Assembly (NCBI RefSeq): GCF_000004825.1
Contig: NW_008805092.1
Coordinates: 496,001 to 560,000, forward strand
Length of the DNA: 64,000 nt
From: Heterostelium album PN500
Taxonomy: Eukaryota > Evosea > Eumycetozoa > Acytosteliales > Acytosteliaceae
Direction: 5' to 3'
Part shown: positions 12,118 to 23,100 of the stretch, piece after piece
Position numbering within the stretch: the stretch's first letter is position 1
How the letters are laid out: the number at the start of each line of letters is the position of its first letter
Notes under the pieces: model-generated
Databases searched by the model: none
What the model saw: only the letters and a program-made list of their open reading frames with translations
Told to the model about the DNA's origin: nothing
Program-made: the position numbers and the translations under genes

Positions 12118-13275
12118 ATGTCCCAAACAGATAATGATTTCATTATCATTCAACAAAAGCAACAAGAACAGGAACATCAACAACAAGAAGAAGAAGAATT
12201 AGTAGATAATAATAATAGTTATAATACATCTATTCCTATATTACCACCATTAAATATTATCAATAATAATAACAACAACAACATTACTAGTAATAATAAC
12301 ATTGATATTGACATTGATATTGATAGATCTGAAAATAACATAATTGATACTAATAATAATCTACTACAACAAAACAAATCGCAGATGAATAGCTATGAGT
12401 TTAATAATAATGTTGTTGGTGAAACAGGTGGTGTAAATAATAATAGTGGTATTGGTAGCAATAGTAATGTCGATAACTCAACACCATTGTCACCACCATC
12501 GTTCCTTACTGGTGGAGGTTCATCACTCAACTCTAGTTCATCGCAAACAGGATCATCACTGCACCAACGTTTAAATTTCAATGTTATCACATCGAAAGTC
12601 AAGGAATTCAAAGACACACGTCTTCAAAACACACGTGACTGGTATCTATTCGTTGGAAAGAGAGATAAATACGGTGTACCAACCATGAGCAGTGCAACTG
12701 AGCGTGTCAAAGAGAACATCATCTATTTCCAAACAAACTATTTGATTCTCTTTTTCATTTTCGCAACTTATGTTATGTAGGTATAATACATGCTTAGTTT
12801 TTATCATTGACACAACTACTATGATTATAATCATAATATATATATTAACACAAGCAATCTATATATTTCACAGTTTTACAAAGCCATTGTTTTTATTATT
12901 ATTAGTATTGTTGGCACTCATTCATATATATCTTAACTATGTAAATCCAGAACTACCAGAAATTCAAAAGAAGATTGGAATTGGACTTCAAATTATCTTG
13001 TCAGTTTACTTTTTACTCTCTGCAGGTTCCGATATTGTTTGGTTGATTGGTGCAACTCTCTCAAGTATGAAATTCTCAAACAACACATCATCATCATCAC
13101 ATTATTTTATTCGTTCAACCACTTTAAAGAATGTAAAGTACTAACTAACCATTTTAATTTATCTTTTCTTTATTATTATTATTATTATTTTTTAGTTGTA
13201 TTATTGCATGCAGCATTCCATGTTCCACAATCAACAGATGACTCACAAGTATCATTTGGTAGTAGTTCAGTTTAA
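12118..13275 (+). CDS. PRA1-family (prenylated Rab acceptor) membrane protein
   Basis: Exons 12118-12776, 12874-13064 and 13196-13275 give 309 residues. The first 150 are Asn/Gln/Ser-rich low complexity. The PRA1 domain then begins: RDWYLFVGKRDKYGVPTMSSATERVKENIIYFQTNY, the usual pattern of a soluble lead followed by two hydrophobic hairpins (LILFFIFATYVIF and LFLLLLVLLALIHIYL; IGLQIILSVYFLL and IVWLIGATLSIVLLHAAFH). The family sits in Golgi/endosomal membranes, binds prenylated Rab GTPases and affects vesicle transport. The last exon supplies LHAAFHVP, the conserved end of the domain. The first intron uses a GTAGGT donor chosen by phase. The Asn-rich N-terminal extension is longer than in animal PRA1 proteins. 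Confidence 0.9.
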
Positions 13276-13477
13276 ATAATAACTGTGCTGCAACAATAAA
13301 AAGAAAGAAATCTGTTTTATTTGTTAAATTATATAATAAAATAAATTACTTATTGATCAATTTTAATACTTTTATAACTTATACTTTAATAATATATTCA
13401 AAAGATAATATTATAATATATTTATTACTTCTTTTAAATTACGTTATTATTTAATTGATTGATAAAAGGTGTTTAAT

Positions 13478-14871
13478 TTAATCATCGTATTGTTCAGATT
13501 TCTTTACTTTAACAGTTAAAAACAAATGTATACGACGATTAAATACTTTTTCTAGTTCCTTTCTCGATTCCAAATAGATTGCTTTGATGGTTTGTCCGTT
13601 ACGCCCCAGTATCGCTGATTTGTGAGAGTCTTTCTTTACTATTAAATCTTGATCGATTCTCAAGTCACCATTTGTAAACGTAGTCCACCCGATTGTATTC
13701 TGTGTAACCTGATACGGTATTTCCAATCTCATTTTTTCATAAATCTTTTCTTTTACAATCTCTGATGCTCTAAATATATCTGTTTGATCTGTTTTCTAAA
13801 TATATGTTTTGTTAATTGATTGAATTAGTTTGTTAGTTCAGTATATATTGTCATTTTGTTGTTCTTTGTTTGTTTGTTTGTTTGTTAACTTACAATTTCA
13901 TTATTGAATTCCCATTTACCATCGATTGCTTTCGAAAATAGATAGTCTTTAAGTGTGTCGGTGTGAATGTTGTTGGTTGCCGATGTGATGAATGTATCGG
14001 TGAAGATGTTTCCTTCGTTCAGCTTGGAGATGAGATGCAGTAGGTTCTCCTTCTGACGCACCAAGTCGACTTTGTTGATGATCAAAATAAACTCTTTCGA
14101 GAGATTCGTCTCTTTGTAGACGCGCATCTCTTTGAGTAGCTCGATCATCTGACTCTCTAGTTCCACCAGGATGTGGTTGGTGTCACCGGTGTGCTCCTGT
14201 GAGGCGTCGACCACCAACAACACCAAATCCGCTTCCTTGACGACGCCCCACGCCATATTAACAAACTCTCTGATCTTTGACTTCTTCTCAAAGTGTTTCA
14301 TAATACCGGGGGTATCGTGAAACACCACCTGTATGTTATCGTTCGTCATGATACCGACGATGTTGTCACGAGTGGTGTGCTCACGGCTCGAAACGGCACA
14401 GACCTTCTCGCCGACCAGCGTATTGACCAACGAAGATTTACCTGCATTCGGTGCACCAATAACTGCTACATTCAATTTCTTCTGACCCTCTGTTGAAGGT
14501 GGTTCTTTCATTGTCAACAACAGCTCAGAGTAATCTATAGATTAAGAAGGAAAATATAATTATATAACTATTTGTAAATAAGTGTGTTTGTTGTCGTTTG
14601 TTAAAACACTGTTAATTCATTACTTACTTGGTGGTGTAATATTATAGTTTCTAACGATTCTTTTATATTGAGGAGGATTTAACTTTCTTCCTTTCTCTTT
14701 TATCTTGAGTTGTTGATGTTCTAGTTCTTCGAGTTGGTGTTGCTTGGGATCAACTTGTTTTGTATATCGCTTCATGATGACCATGCTTCTTCTAGGTATC
14801 AATGGTCCTACCTCTCCAAATGATGGTGAGAGACATCTAGTTATACTACTTTTCAAACAAAGATTAAACAT
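13478..14871 (-). CDS. Era-type GTPase, probably mitochondrial (ERAL1-like)
   Basis: Exons 14871-14628, 14534-13894 and 13795-13478 give 400 residues. The N terminus (MFNLCLKSSITRCLSP, no acidic residues) looks like a mitochondrial presequence. The GTPase domain has the P-loop GAPNAGKSS (108-116), the switch region SSREHTTRDNIVG, G3 DTPG and G4 NKVD. The last exon contains a KH domain with the GRNG loop (SAILGRNGQTIKAIYLES), which defines Era. Era/ERAL1 binds the 3' end of the small-subunit rRNA and is needed for assembly of the small (mito)ribosomal subunit. All splice phases fit (phase 1, then 0). The stop is GATGATTAA at 13478. It lies tail to tail with the PRA1 gene, with about 200 bases between. 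Confidence 0.93.
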
Positions 14872-15044
14872 TTTATTAAATAATCAAACAAAAAACTATT
14901 TGAGTTTATTGATTTTAAAAAAAAAAAAAAACGAATAATTAGTTTTTGCAAATTCTTAAACATATATTTTATTAACAAAACTTAAAATTCTTTATTTTTT
15001 TTTTAATGATTTAATTTAATGACTGTTGATTATTATTGGGTTGT

Positions 15045-16796
15045 TTATTTTATTAGATTGATTACATCATTCCATAGAGAATTGGATAATGTTCGATTTC
15101 TAGGCACAACAAAACTATTGACATAATAAAAGAGATTGCAAAGTGATTTCGATGTGGTTCGATATTCTTGGGTGTGATTCTTGGTTTCATATGCAACACC
15201 TCCCCTGAGACGTGAAGACAATCCCCAAGTACTGTATCTTGTCTTTCTCAATGAGACATTCGAATAATCGCTTACTTGCTTGCACGAGATCCGGTAATAT
15301 CAAATGAGTAATGTTTTCGTTGGTTTTAAATGCCTCTTCAATATGATAGCCACCTGATACTTGATTATTAAATAGCGATAGGAAAGTGATTGTCTGGTTG
15401 TTTTGCACGAATTTCTTGAAAGACAACTCTATTCGATAGTCATCTCGAATACAGTTGTGGAGCAAGAGGTGGGTGATGGTCTTATTGATTTCGAATGACT
15501 CAAAGAGTTGCGAGCAAACAATTAATCCCATGCTGTCAAGCAAGAGGTATTTAATCGTTGTGTTCAATGCCCATATCTGAGCAAATGCTTGTTGAGATTC
15601 TGGGGTGATCTTTCTATGGTTTGCATAGTGGTAACACCAATTTCTAATGGAAAGTCTTTTGATAGTTTGATTGGAAGCCAGGCTTTGCATACTCTGTTCC
15701 AGTTCTCTGGATCTTCCAGGGGGACACCACTATGCTCGTTGATACCATAACATTTGCAAAGTCCATGACCATCTTCACTGCCACCAAGATGACAGAAGGA
15801 AATAGCAACCGCCAATGATTCAATATGTGGACATTCGCAGACGGCAACAAGTAAATCACGTAGTTCTATTAAATCATCATCAATTCTCAAGTGTCTGAGT
15901 GTCTTGATTCTAAAGAGTGTGTTGTATCTAGTATGCATTCTGGGATTCTCGTCGCCCCATACATTTTCGAAGCGAAGATTAATCGAATCTGTTTGCCACC
16001 ATCTAACAACATTGTAAAAGTTTTCTGTCACTATTTTCTTGTCACCTTCCATCTCCATGTCTTTAACTTTCATTTTGATAGACTTTATGTTTTTAAATTT
16101 CGAAAAGTCATAGTCAATGGTAATCTCTTCAGCACCAAAGTCGGAGAGGAATTTACGATGAAAATCAACTTTGACATGAATATCGATATGTGGATAGCTC
16201 TCGGCTAGAAAGGCAACCACCCAATCACCAACTTGAGTTCGAATGACAATGGTTGTGAGATTTGGGAAATTGTCAATATAGTCACACACGATGTCCAGTC
16301 TATCCTCATCAGACTTTTGTTCATCGTTCCAACCACGCTCTTGGATTGTTAGTCTGAGAATATTATCAACGTGGTAGAGTGACCACGGTGTTGGGAGGAT
16401 AAGACGACTTTCTAACTTATCGAATTGACTACAATCGCCTTTCCAAGCTGCATTGAATCGAGTGACTCGACATGAAACATATTTAAACCATGATTTGCAA
16501 ACCAATGCGAGCGTGAGCAGTTTCTCGAAAGATGGAACTCTGTTTCCATCAGTATCTGAAACCCTTCTTCTCATCAGTGGAACTAAGATATTATTTTGTT
16601 CAAACAATGCGAGGTATTGATGCGAGGCATGCTGAACGATACAACTCTGAACAAAAGATGGCAATTGACAATGGATGGGAGTAAGCACCCTAGTATCAGG
16701 TGGCATACTACCATTATCATCGTATACATCTACCTTTGAAAAGGGGATATTACTACTATATGATACTTTTGAACGTGGAGATCTCAAATGAGACAT
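15045..16796 (-). CDS. F-box-like / LRR protein with two apparent frame slips
   Basis: The first 410-residue frame starts MSHLRSPRSKVSYSS and has an F-box-like helix pair (FEKLLTLALVCKSWFKYVSCRVTRFNAAW), the usual opening of dictyostelid LRR proteins, then degenerate leucine-rich segments. The LRR pattern continues in a second frame (QSLASNQTIKRLSIRNW, NTTIKYLLLDS, NKTITHLLLHNC, NQTITFLSLFNNQ, NENITHLILPDL). It ends in a third frame with YYVNSFVVPRNRTLSNSLWNDVINLIK. The first switch is at about 15717 in a C run and the second at about 15199 in a G run. One base missing and one extra give a single 583-residue frame, so sequencing error is more likely than decay. F-box/LRR proteins usually select substrates for SCF ubiquitin ligases. 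The function here is unknown. Confidence 0.75.
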
Positions 16797-17299
16797 TATT
16801 TATTTGTATAAAGATGTTTGAAAAAAAGGAAGACATTTTAATTAATAAAATATTTATCTTTACTAGCCATGATGAGGGTAATAATTTTGAATGAGGCAAT
16901 AAACAAGTATGATCAAACTGAGGGATAAAAAATTTTGTAATTTAGAATTTTTTTTAAAAAACAAAGAAATTCTCTTGTTTTTTGGTCAAACTAATACCCG
17001 TACAAGAGATGTTGTTGAATACCGAGTTCCATGAAGAGGTTGTTGTGAATATACAAAATAAAAGGATTTTTTTTTTTTAAAGTTACCTCTTATCTTGAGG
17101 AGCAACCGTGGATTTTATTTGAGAATTTTGAGTATTAAGTGAATCATTATCCTGAGAGGTGAGTAGTTTTCGAGTTTTTTGCTAATTCCTCGATTCATTC
17201 TCTAGAGATTTTTAAATAATTAAAGAAATGAAATGAATACTTTTTTAGTTTATTAATAAAAATACTATCGATAAATATTTTCGGAACTTCATCAAAAAA
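16797..17299. other. Intergenic DNA upstream of the tRNA
   Basis: AT-rich spacer. I see no gene. The 5' half is the presumed promoter of the minus-strand LRR gene. The short stretches of mixed composition at 16985-17045 and 17090-17160 are unexplained but too short to call. Confidence 0.4.
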
Positions 17300-17370
17300 G
17301 CGTTGTTGGTCTAGTGGCAGAATTCTTGCCTACCAAGCAGGAGACCCGGGTTCGATTCCCGGACAACGCA
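17300..17370 (+). tRNA. tRNA-Gly (anticodon ACC)
   Basis: This 71-base sequence folds as a full cloverleaf. The acceptor stem GCGTTGT pairs with ACAACGC with discriminator A. The D arm contains the A-box TGGTCTAGTGG. The anticodon stem CTTGC/GCAGG encloses the loop CTACCAA with anticodon ACC, and the T arm is CCGGGTTCGATTCCCGG (B-box). It reads GGU, the glycine codon favoured in AT-rich dictyostelid genes. There is no intron. CCA is not encoded. Retroelement remains start about 30 bases downstream, as expected for tRNA-targeted elements in dictyostelids. Confidence 0.97.
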
Positions 17371-17396
17371 TTTATAATTTTAAAGTAACTTTAAAT

Positions 17397-17740
17397 CGCA
17401 TGCGGTATAAAGCCACATCCAAGGTCAAAGCGCATATTCTGGCTGTACTCTCACACCTTCCCTATCAACCACAATCGCACTGGTCATGTCTGTGAGTTCT
17501 GTGGTGACACCTTCACTGAACTCTGCAACCCACATGAGCACTTCCATGCTCTGCATTAACGCGTAAATTTAAATCTGATTGGAATCTAAATCCTTCCAAC
17601 TACGTGCCACCACTTTATTCTGTTGTTCATCAACACTCAACTACTGTTAGATATATTCGATCCTAATACTACTCAACTTATTAATTAATAATAACTATAA
17701 ACAATAATAATAATAATAATAATAATAATATTTTATTGGC
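17397..17740 (+). mobile_element. 3' remnant of a tRNA-associated non-LTR retrotransposon (TRE-like)
   Basis: One plus-strand frame reads HTFPINHNRTGHVCEFCG then a short spacer, HEHFHALH and a stop at about 17557. The CxxC...HxxxxH arrangement after a basic helix is the Cys/His motif found at the C terminus of LINE reverse-transcriptase proteins. The remnant starts about 30 bases after the tRNA and is followed by a non-coding stretch that ends in an (AAT)n run at about 17703-17731, a likely 3' tail. Dictyostelid TRE elements insert at fixed short distances from tRNA genes, and TRE3 types insert downstream, which fits. Only the very end of ORF2 is present, as in a 5'-truncated copy. Confidence 0.55.
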
Positions 17741-17874
17741 TATTTCTCACGGCATGTGTGAGAATGTATATATAATATAAAACACGAACTAGCAGGTTAA
17801 TATCAATACCTGCAATTTGTTGACTGATCATGAGTCAACAAATCTTTTTTTTGAAAAAAAAAAAAAAAAAAAAA
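17741..17874 (+). repeat. A-tailed hairpin repeat, copy A
   Basis: It contains TCTCACGGCATGTGTGAGAA, then ACACGAACT, then a hairpin (GCAGG 17792-17796 with CCTGC 17809-17813, loop TTAATATCAATA). A second perfect hairpin (TTGTTGACT / AGTCAACAA, 17817-17841) is followed by a 21-base poly-A tract (17854-17874). Copy B at 18044 has the same order of parts. It may be a SINE or the 3' module of a LINE. See the finding on covariation. Confidence 0.6.
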
Positions 17875-18043
17875 TCTAGTATCTTCAATACTATCTTGGA
17901 CCCCATGAACCTACAGTAACTAGCAGGCTTATCATAGGTGAACACCGAGTGGTTTACACACGTACCCGCTTAGAATTCTAAGTGGCTTAATTACTCAGTC
18001 TGCCAAAACAAATTAATGGGAACATCATCCCTTACTCAAAAAT
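17875..18043. other. Spacer between the two A-tailed repeats
   Basis: Relatively GC-rich for the region (for example GTTTACACACGTACCCGC), with no reading frame. It is probably the 5' part of the second A-tailed element, since it runs directly into copy B. A CTAGCAGGCTTATCATAGG motif here echoes the first hairpin of copy A. Confidence 0.35.
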
Positions 18044-18179
18044 GATGGCCATCTCACCGGCCTGTGGCTGAATTGTTCCAACAATAAATAACACGAACTG
18101 TAGGGTAATATCAGCTCTACACCTTTGACTATCAGTAATGGTAGAACAAGGATAATTTAAAAAAAAAAAAAAAAAAAAA
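18044..18179 (+). repeat. A-tailed hairpin repeat, copy B
   Basis: Same part order as copy A: TCTCACCGGCCTGTGGCTGAA, ACACGAACT, a hairpin with different bases but the same pairing (GTAGGG 18100-18105 with CTCTAC 18115-18120, loop TAATATCAG), then a second imperfect hairpin (CCTTTGACTATC / GGTAGAACAAGG) and a 21-base poly-A (18159-18179). Preserved pairing with changed bases points to a structured RNA. Confidence 0.6.
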
Positions 18180-18260
18180 GCATGCTTAGGTAATACAAAC
18201 AATTAATAAAGATATTCATCATATAAGTTTCAACAAAAAACAAAACAAAAACATATCTTT

Positions 18261-18384
18261 AACCACTATGTTTTAATGAGTATTCTTTCATTATCTCTAC
18301 CAAGTCATCTCTCTTCATCTTCTTTAGTTCATCTTGATATATATTTTCTGTTTATCTAATATCTCTTTTGTCATCTTCTCTTAT
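18261..18384 (-). pseudogene. Truncated 5' copy of the neighbouring SAP-like/LRR gene
   Basis: About 120 bases match 19830-19950, the 5' end of the next gene, with few differences. In the minus sense it opens MTKEILDKQKIY. After a one-base slip it continues QDELKKMKRDDLVEIMKEYSLKHSG and stops. The rest of the gene is absent, and the A-tailed repeat lies about 80 bases beyond. It is likely a tandem duplicate cut off by rearrangement or insertion. Confidence 0.65.
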
Positions 18385-18442
18385 TTATCTATTATTAATC
18401 AAATAAAAACTGTTCCATACATGTAAATTTAATACATGTAAA

Positions 18443-19947
18443 CTAAATATAATATATATATTCTCCATTGTCAGAGTCAGAATCACTATCATTTAAATAG
18501 GTGGGGAGGAAGCTGAAAACATTAGAGTATAGAAACTTGAGATTCGGATAGGTCTCTTCGATCGTTTGGTTTTCAATGTGATTCTCTGTGGCATCGTAGA
18601 TCTTCTTGGCATACCTTTTGATTGTGCCCCGCGAGTTAGTGAATGGTCGATGTTTCGATTTGATGTGTGCATAGCCAGTGGCTCTATTGCTATTGGTCTT
18701 TGAATATACGCAATGATCGTTGTTGTGAAAGATGATGCGTTTGATCGATGGTGAATTCGATGCCACTTTGAAGGTGACCGACAGATCATCAAAGATATCC
18801 AGTGTTTCGATGGTCCGATTGGTTTTGAGCACCGGTATGACCCGGTTGTTACTGTCATGACAGGCATAGAGTTTACGAACCTGGCATGCAGGCGAGCATA
18901 ACAGCTGTGTCACCGACTCGCCTAATCCACAATGGACATTACTAATGATGAGCTTGGTGATACTGCCAAGTTGACTTCTAATGAAATCGATTTCTTCTGG
19001 TCCTACTGAATCGACACTGAGAGTGGTTAGTTGGGTGTTCTCACCGAGGATATTTGGGATTCTGGCTAATAACTTCGGCAGTTTCAACTTGCGAATTGAA
19101 CTACTGAAAATATGTGATACGGTTGGCATTTTGTTCAGTTGTACCGTGGAGATATCCAGTGATGTCAATTGTGGTATTTGTTGCAGCATTTCATATATTC
19201 TAATGGCGTCTAACTTAATCTGATAGAATGTCAGTGAGTCGAGATTCGGCATGTATTTTTTGATCGATTTACAATGTTGCATTTGGAACGGCATATCTCT
19301 AGCATGTGTTAGCTTTAGATTTGTAACACTTTTGAAGATCAGTTCTATTTCTTCGGTTGTGCATGTTGTTGTAGTCTTGTCTGTTAGTTGTCTGAAGATA
19401 GCCATTGACATTGTTAGATGTTTGATATTCTTGAGTACTGAGAATGGATTGATAACACTGTTCTTCAGTTGTTGTGCTAAAGTTTCATAAGGAGAGGCAG
19501 CTAGTTGTATGTGAATAGTTGTTTTGGTTGAGAAAACATTGAATCGAGTGAACAACGATGATATAAGTTTGTATAACTCTTTCGAAACCAAACCAATAGA
19601 GAGCAGCCATCGGTAGTTTGAACAAAGTTGATTTGTATTCAAAATCACATCGATATCATCATGCCAGAGATCACGAATGATTCGAGAGATGATCAATTTT
19701 GGCAATCGATATTCAACAGTTCCACGATGATACTTTTCGATTGAGTTGTCTGTAACCAACTTTGATTTCAAATCTTTGAGATGTTCTTGTCGTTTAATGA
19801 TCGCATCAATTAACATAACTTTCTTTAGGAACCACTATGTTTTAATGAGTATTCTTTCATTATCTTTACCAAGTCATCTCTCTTCATATAATTAAGTTCA
19901 TCTTGATTATATATTTTCTGTTTATCTAATATCTCTTTTGTTGTCAT
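18443..19947 (-). CDS. SAP-like N terminus plus LRR-like protein
   Basis: The long frame from 19816 (MLIDAIIKRQEHLKDLKSK) lacks its natural start. Directly upstream, one frame over, the sequence reads MTTKEILDKQKIYNQDEL then MKRDDLVKIMKEYSLKHSG. Joined to KKVMLIDAIIKRQE this is a SAP-like helix-extended loop-helix (DLVKIMKEYSLKHSG.KKVMLIDAI), a putative DNA/RNA-binding motif. One base appears to be missing at about 19828, and with it the protein has 501 residues. The rest is leucine-rich with irregular repeats (LDSLTFYQIKLDAIR, LTSLDISTVQL, LTTLSVDSVG) and an acidic tail (YLNDSDSDSDNGE). The F-box-like WLLSIGLVSKELYKLISS relates it to the family at 15045. The function is unknown. Confidence 0.75.
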
Positions 19948-20155
19948 CTTATCTTTTTATAATAATCACAACAACAAAATCCTTCTCACCACGAGAAGAC
20001 AAAACTCACTTTTTTAATTTTTTTTTGAATTAAATAAACAATTTTAAATATATTAAGATAAATATTTTTTGTTTATTTAACTAACTATATAATCTTTGAA
20101 ATATTTAATATTTTAAATGAAATTTGATTGTTTTAAAAAAAGATGGGAATTTAGT

Positions 20156-23100
20156 TTACTTTGGGTATACTGGAGCATTCTTTGAGTAGATACCAAAGTG
20201 GCAATTGTCGAAATAGTAACCACCGTAGCTTGGTGATTTGAAGACTGCAAGGAGATTACCGTTGACCAATTGACCATCGCTGTCCTTGTATGGACCGTTC
20301 TTGGATGGATCGACATTCTTTGGTGAAATTGCAATTGGACCGAGCTTGGCGAGTTCAGAAGCTGGGATAAGACAAACGTATTGAGTGTTCGGTTGGACAC
20401 GGTAGATAGAGTAACCGTTGTTGTCGGTGCTCACAATGGCAACTGGATTGTTGGAGGTTGGCACCATCAAGTAGGATGTCATGTTGGCAATACCTGGCTC
20501 GTTAGCATCTTGAATACCGTTGAGATTGGTATCCCACCAGATTCTACCGACTTGAGTTTGGTCCATGGAGCTATCGTAGATGGCAGTGATGTCTCCGAGA
20601 CCGTTGGACTTTCCAAAGGTTGGAGCCTTCGATGACACTGAGATGTAGAGCGAGAATCCCTTGAGGACACGACCGGTAGTTGAGTTGTACCAACGGATCG
20701 AACCTTCGAAGGTTTCGTACATATCGAAACCAGTGGTAACAATGACCTGAGGACCACCCTTGACAGCGGCAAACGACGAGATGTAGTCGTGGATACCTGG
20801 CTTCTTGACGTCAAAGTACTGACCACCACCTGGACCAAAGTAGAGTCCAGAGAGTGACTTTTGATTTGGACTGGATCCGAGGTAACCACCGCAGACACCA
20901 TTGTTCTCGAGGAAGTAGTAACCGGTCGGTGAGAGACAGGCGACCAACATATCTGGAGCAGAGACTGTGGAACCGATATCTCCGGAACGATCCTTGAATC
21001 CCATAACCAAGTGACCCAAATCATCAAAGATAATGGAGGTGAGCATTGGCTGGGCGGTATCGGTAACAGTCCAACGAGTCCATTGTGAACCGACACAGTT
21101 GGCAAAGTTATCCATGTAACGGCAACCACGAGCGTAGTTCATAGTGAACGATAGGACATTGATAAACTTCTTGTTGGCACGGTCATACTTGAGAATGTAG
21201 GTGGAGAGAGTCGATCCAAGTTCACCAGCACAGACACCACCAGTGTACAAATCGTTTTGGTAGACGGTAACTGGGAAGATATGCCAGTCGTTTGGAGCGC
21301 TACATCCTGGATTGGGTACGTTGATGGCGACAACGTTGGTAGCAGTTGGTGTTTGACGGAGTGGAATCGAGACGATATCGTTTCTAAACAAGTTGGTTAC
21401 GTAGAGATAATCGTTGGTAGCAATCATTTCACCGAAAGCAATCTTTCCGACCCATGGACCGGCAACATCACGCTCACGGTAATCGAAGGAATGGGTGTAT
21501 GGACCACAGTATTGAGTACCGTAGAGTGCATTCAAATTGGCGTATACAGTGATACCGAGCTTACTGTTGATCTTGTAGATAGCACCGGTTCCATATGGAC
21601 CGATATCACTACCAGTCTTGTGGTAGGCGGAAACAAAAGTGTCACCAGTCTTGGGGTCGTAGGCGATACCGTTGACGGCACCGACTTGTCCGTGGGTAGC
21701 CATCTTGTAGATATACTGTGAACCTTCGGCTTCGTATCCTTTTCCAACGGCGTTACTGTAGAATGCAACGACGGTAGTGTGATCTCTGTATGGACCGTTG
21801 TTGGCACCCTTGACAAAGCATGTTGTGGCGAATGACTTGGGGTAGTTGTTACCCTTATCGGAACCGGTCTGGTTGTAATATACCAAACCAAGAGACAAGC
21901 TGCTATCACCACCTCTGACGAATCTAACCAAAGCGGCACCGGTCGATACCAAGTAATCTGGAACAACATACTCAATACGGTATGGGATATTGGGGTTGAG
22001 ACCTGGAATCTTCCATTTTCCGTTGGCGTCGGTGATGGCCGATCCAATTGGATATCCATAGACTGGAGAGTAAACGATGACTTGAAGACCAGAGATTCCT
22101 GGTTCTCCATTGTCTTGTAGACTGTTGAAGTTTGGATCGTAAAAGACGGTTCCACCGACATCACCCTTTCCGTCGTTTGGTCCGGCTGGGAACAAACCAT
22201 AGTCACCGAGTGGAGTGATGGTTGGATTGACAACATTGTCACCAGGAACCGATGGTCTTGTCAATCCATCGATTGGAATTCTGATTGGACCGATGGGACC
22301 TGGATCAACCAATCCATTTGGAACTGGCTTGATGTAGAGATAGTATGGTTGGTTGTTTGGAACATTTTGGAATGTAACTTTTCCGTTTTCATCAGAGATT
22401 GATTGCACTGGTTTACCATCCTTATCTAGAACCGGTTTACCACTGCCATCCAACAAATACACAACTGTATTTGGAATTGGTTTCTCATTGTTATCTTTAA
22501 TACCATTACCATTGCCATCAACAAACAAATTGGTAGTGAAAGCACCGCTGTCCTTTATTGGTGGAGAGGTAGTGGAGTTGGTACTTGGAGAAACCGAGGT
22601 GTTTGTAGAAGTTAAGATATATGTCAAATCACCAGTTGGAACATTGGTGACTTGTCCAGAACTTGGGTTGGTAGTTTGGTAGTTGGTCATATCGGTGGTT
22701 GGAGTGACGGTTGGTTTGTTGGTTGGGTTGTTAGTTGGATCACCGGTTTGAGTGGCGGTAGCAGAGGTTGGAATGAGAGTGGCCGAGTTGGAACTGGCAC
22801 CACTTGGCTTGACAGTGGCAGTTGGATAGAGTGTCACTGGATTGCTGTCTTGTCCTTCGATGGGTGGCACGTAGAAGTAAAAGTCCATCTCATCCATACC
22901 GGCGGGATAACCTTCGGATTTGATGAGCGGTGTTTTGAAAATCGGTAGTGTTATGATGTATTTTCCTTTGATCGGTTGATCGTATTGAGTTGGACGATGG
23001 ACACAACCGTTGCACGAGTAATCTGGGTAGATCTTACCGAATCTATAACCGGCGGGGTTGGTCAAACGAATGCGGTAGGTGTGATATGGAATGAGATCGT

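Noticed and set aside
21532-22242. 236-residue minus-strand frame in a second frame of the giant secreted gene
   Set aside because: Pro/Ser/Thr-rich shadow of the SdrD-module frame, which has clear motifs.
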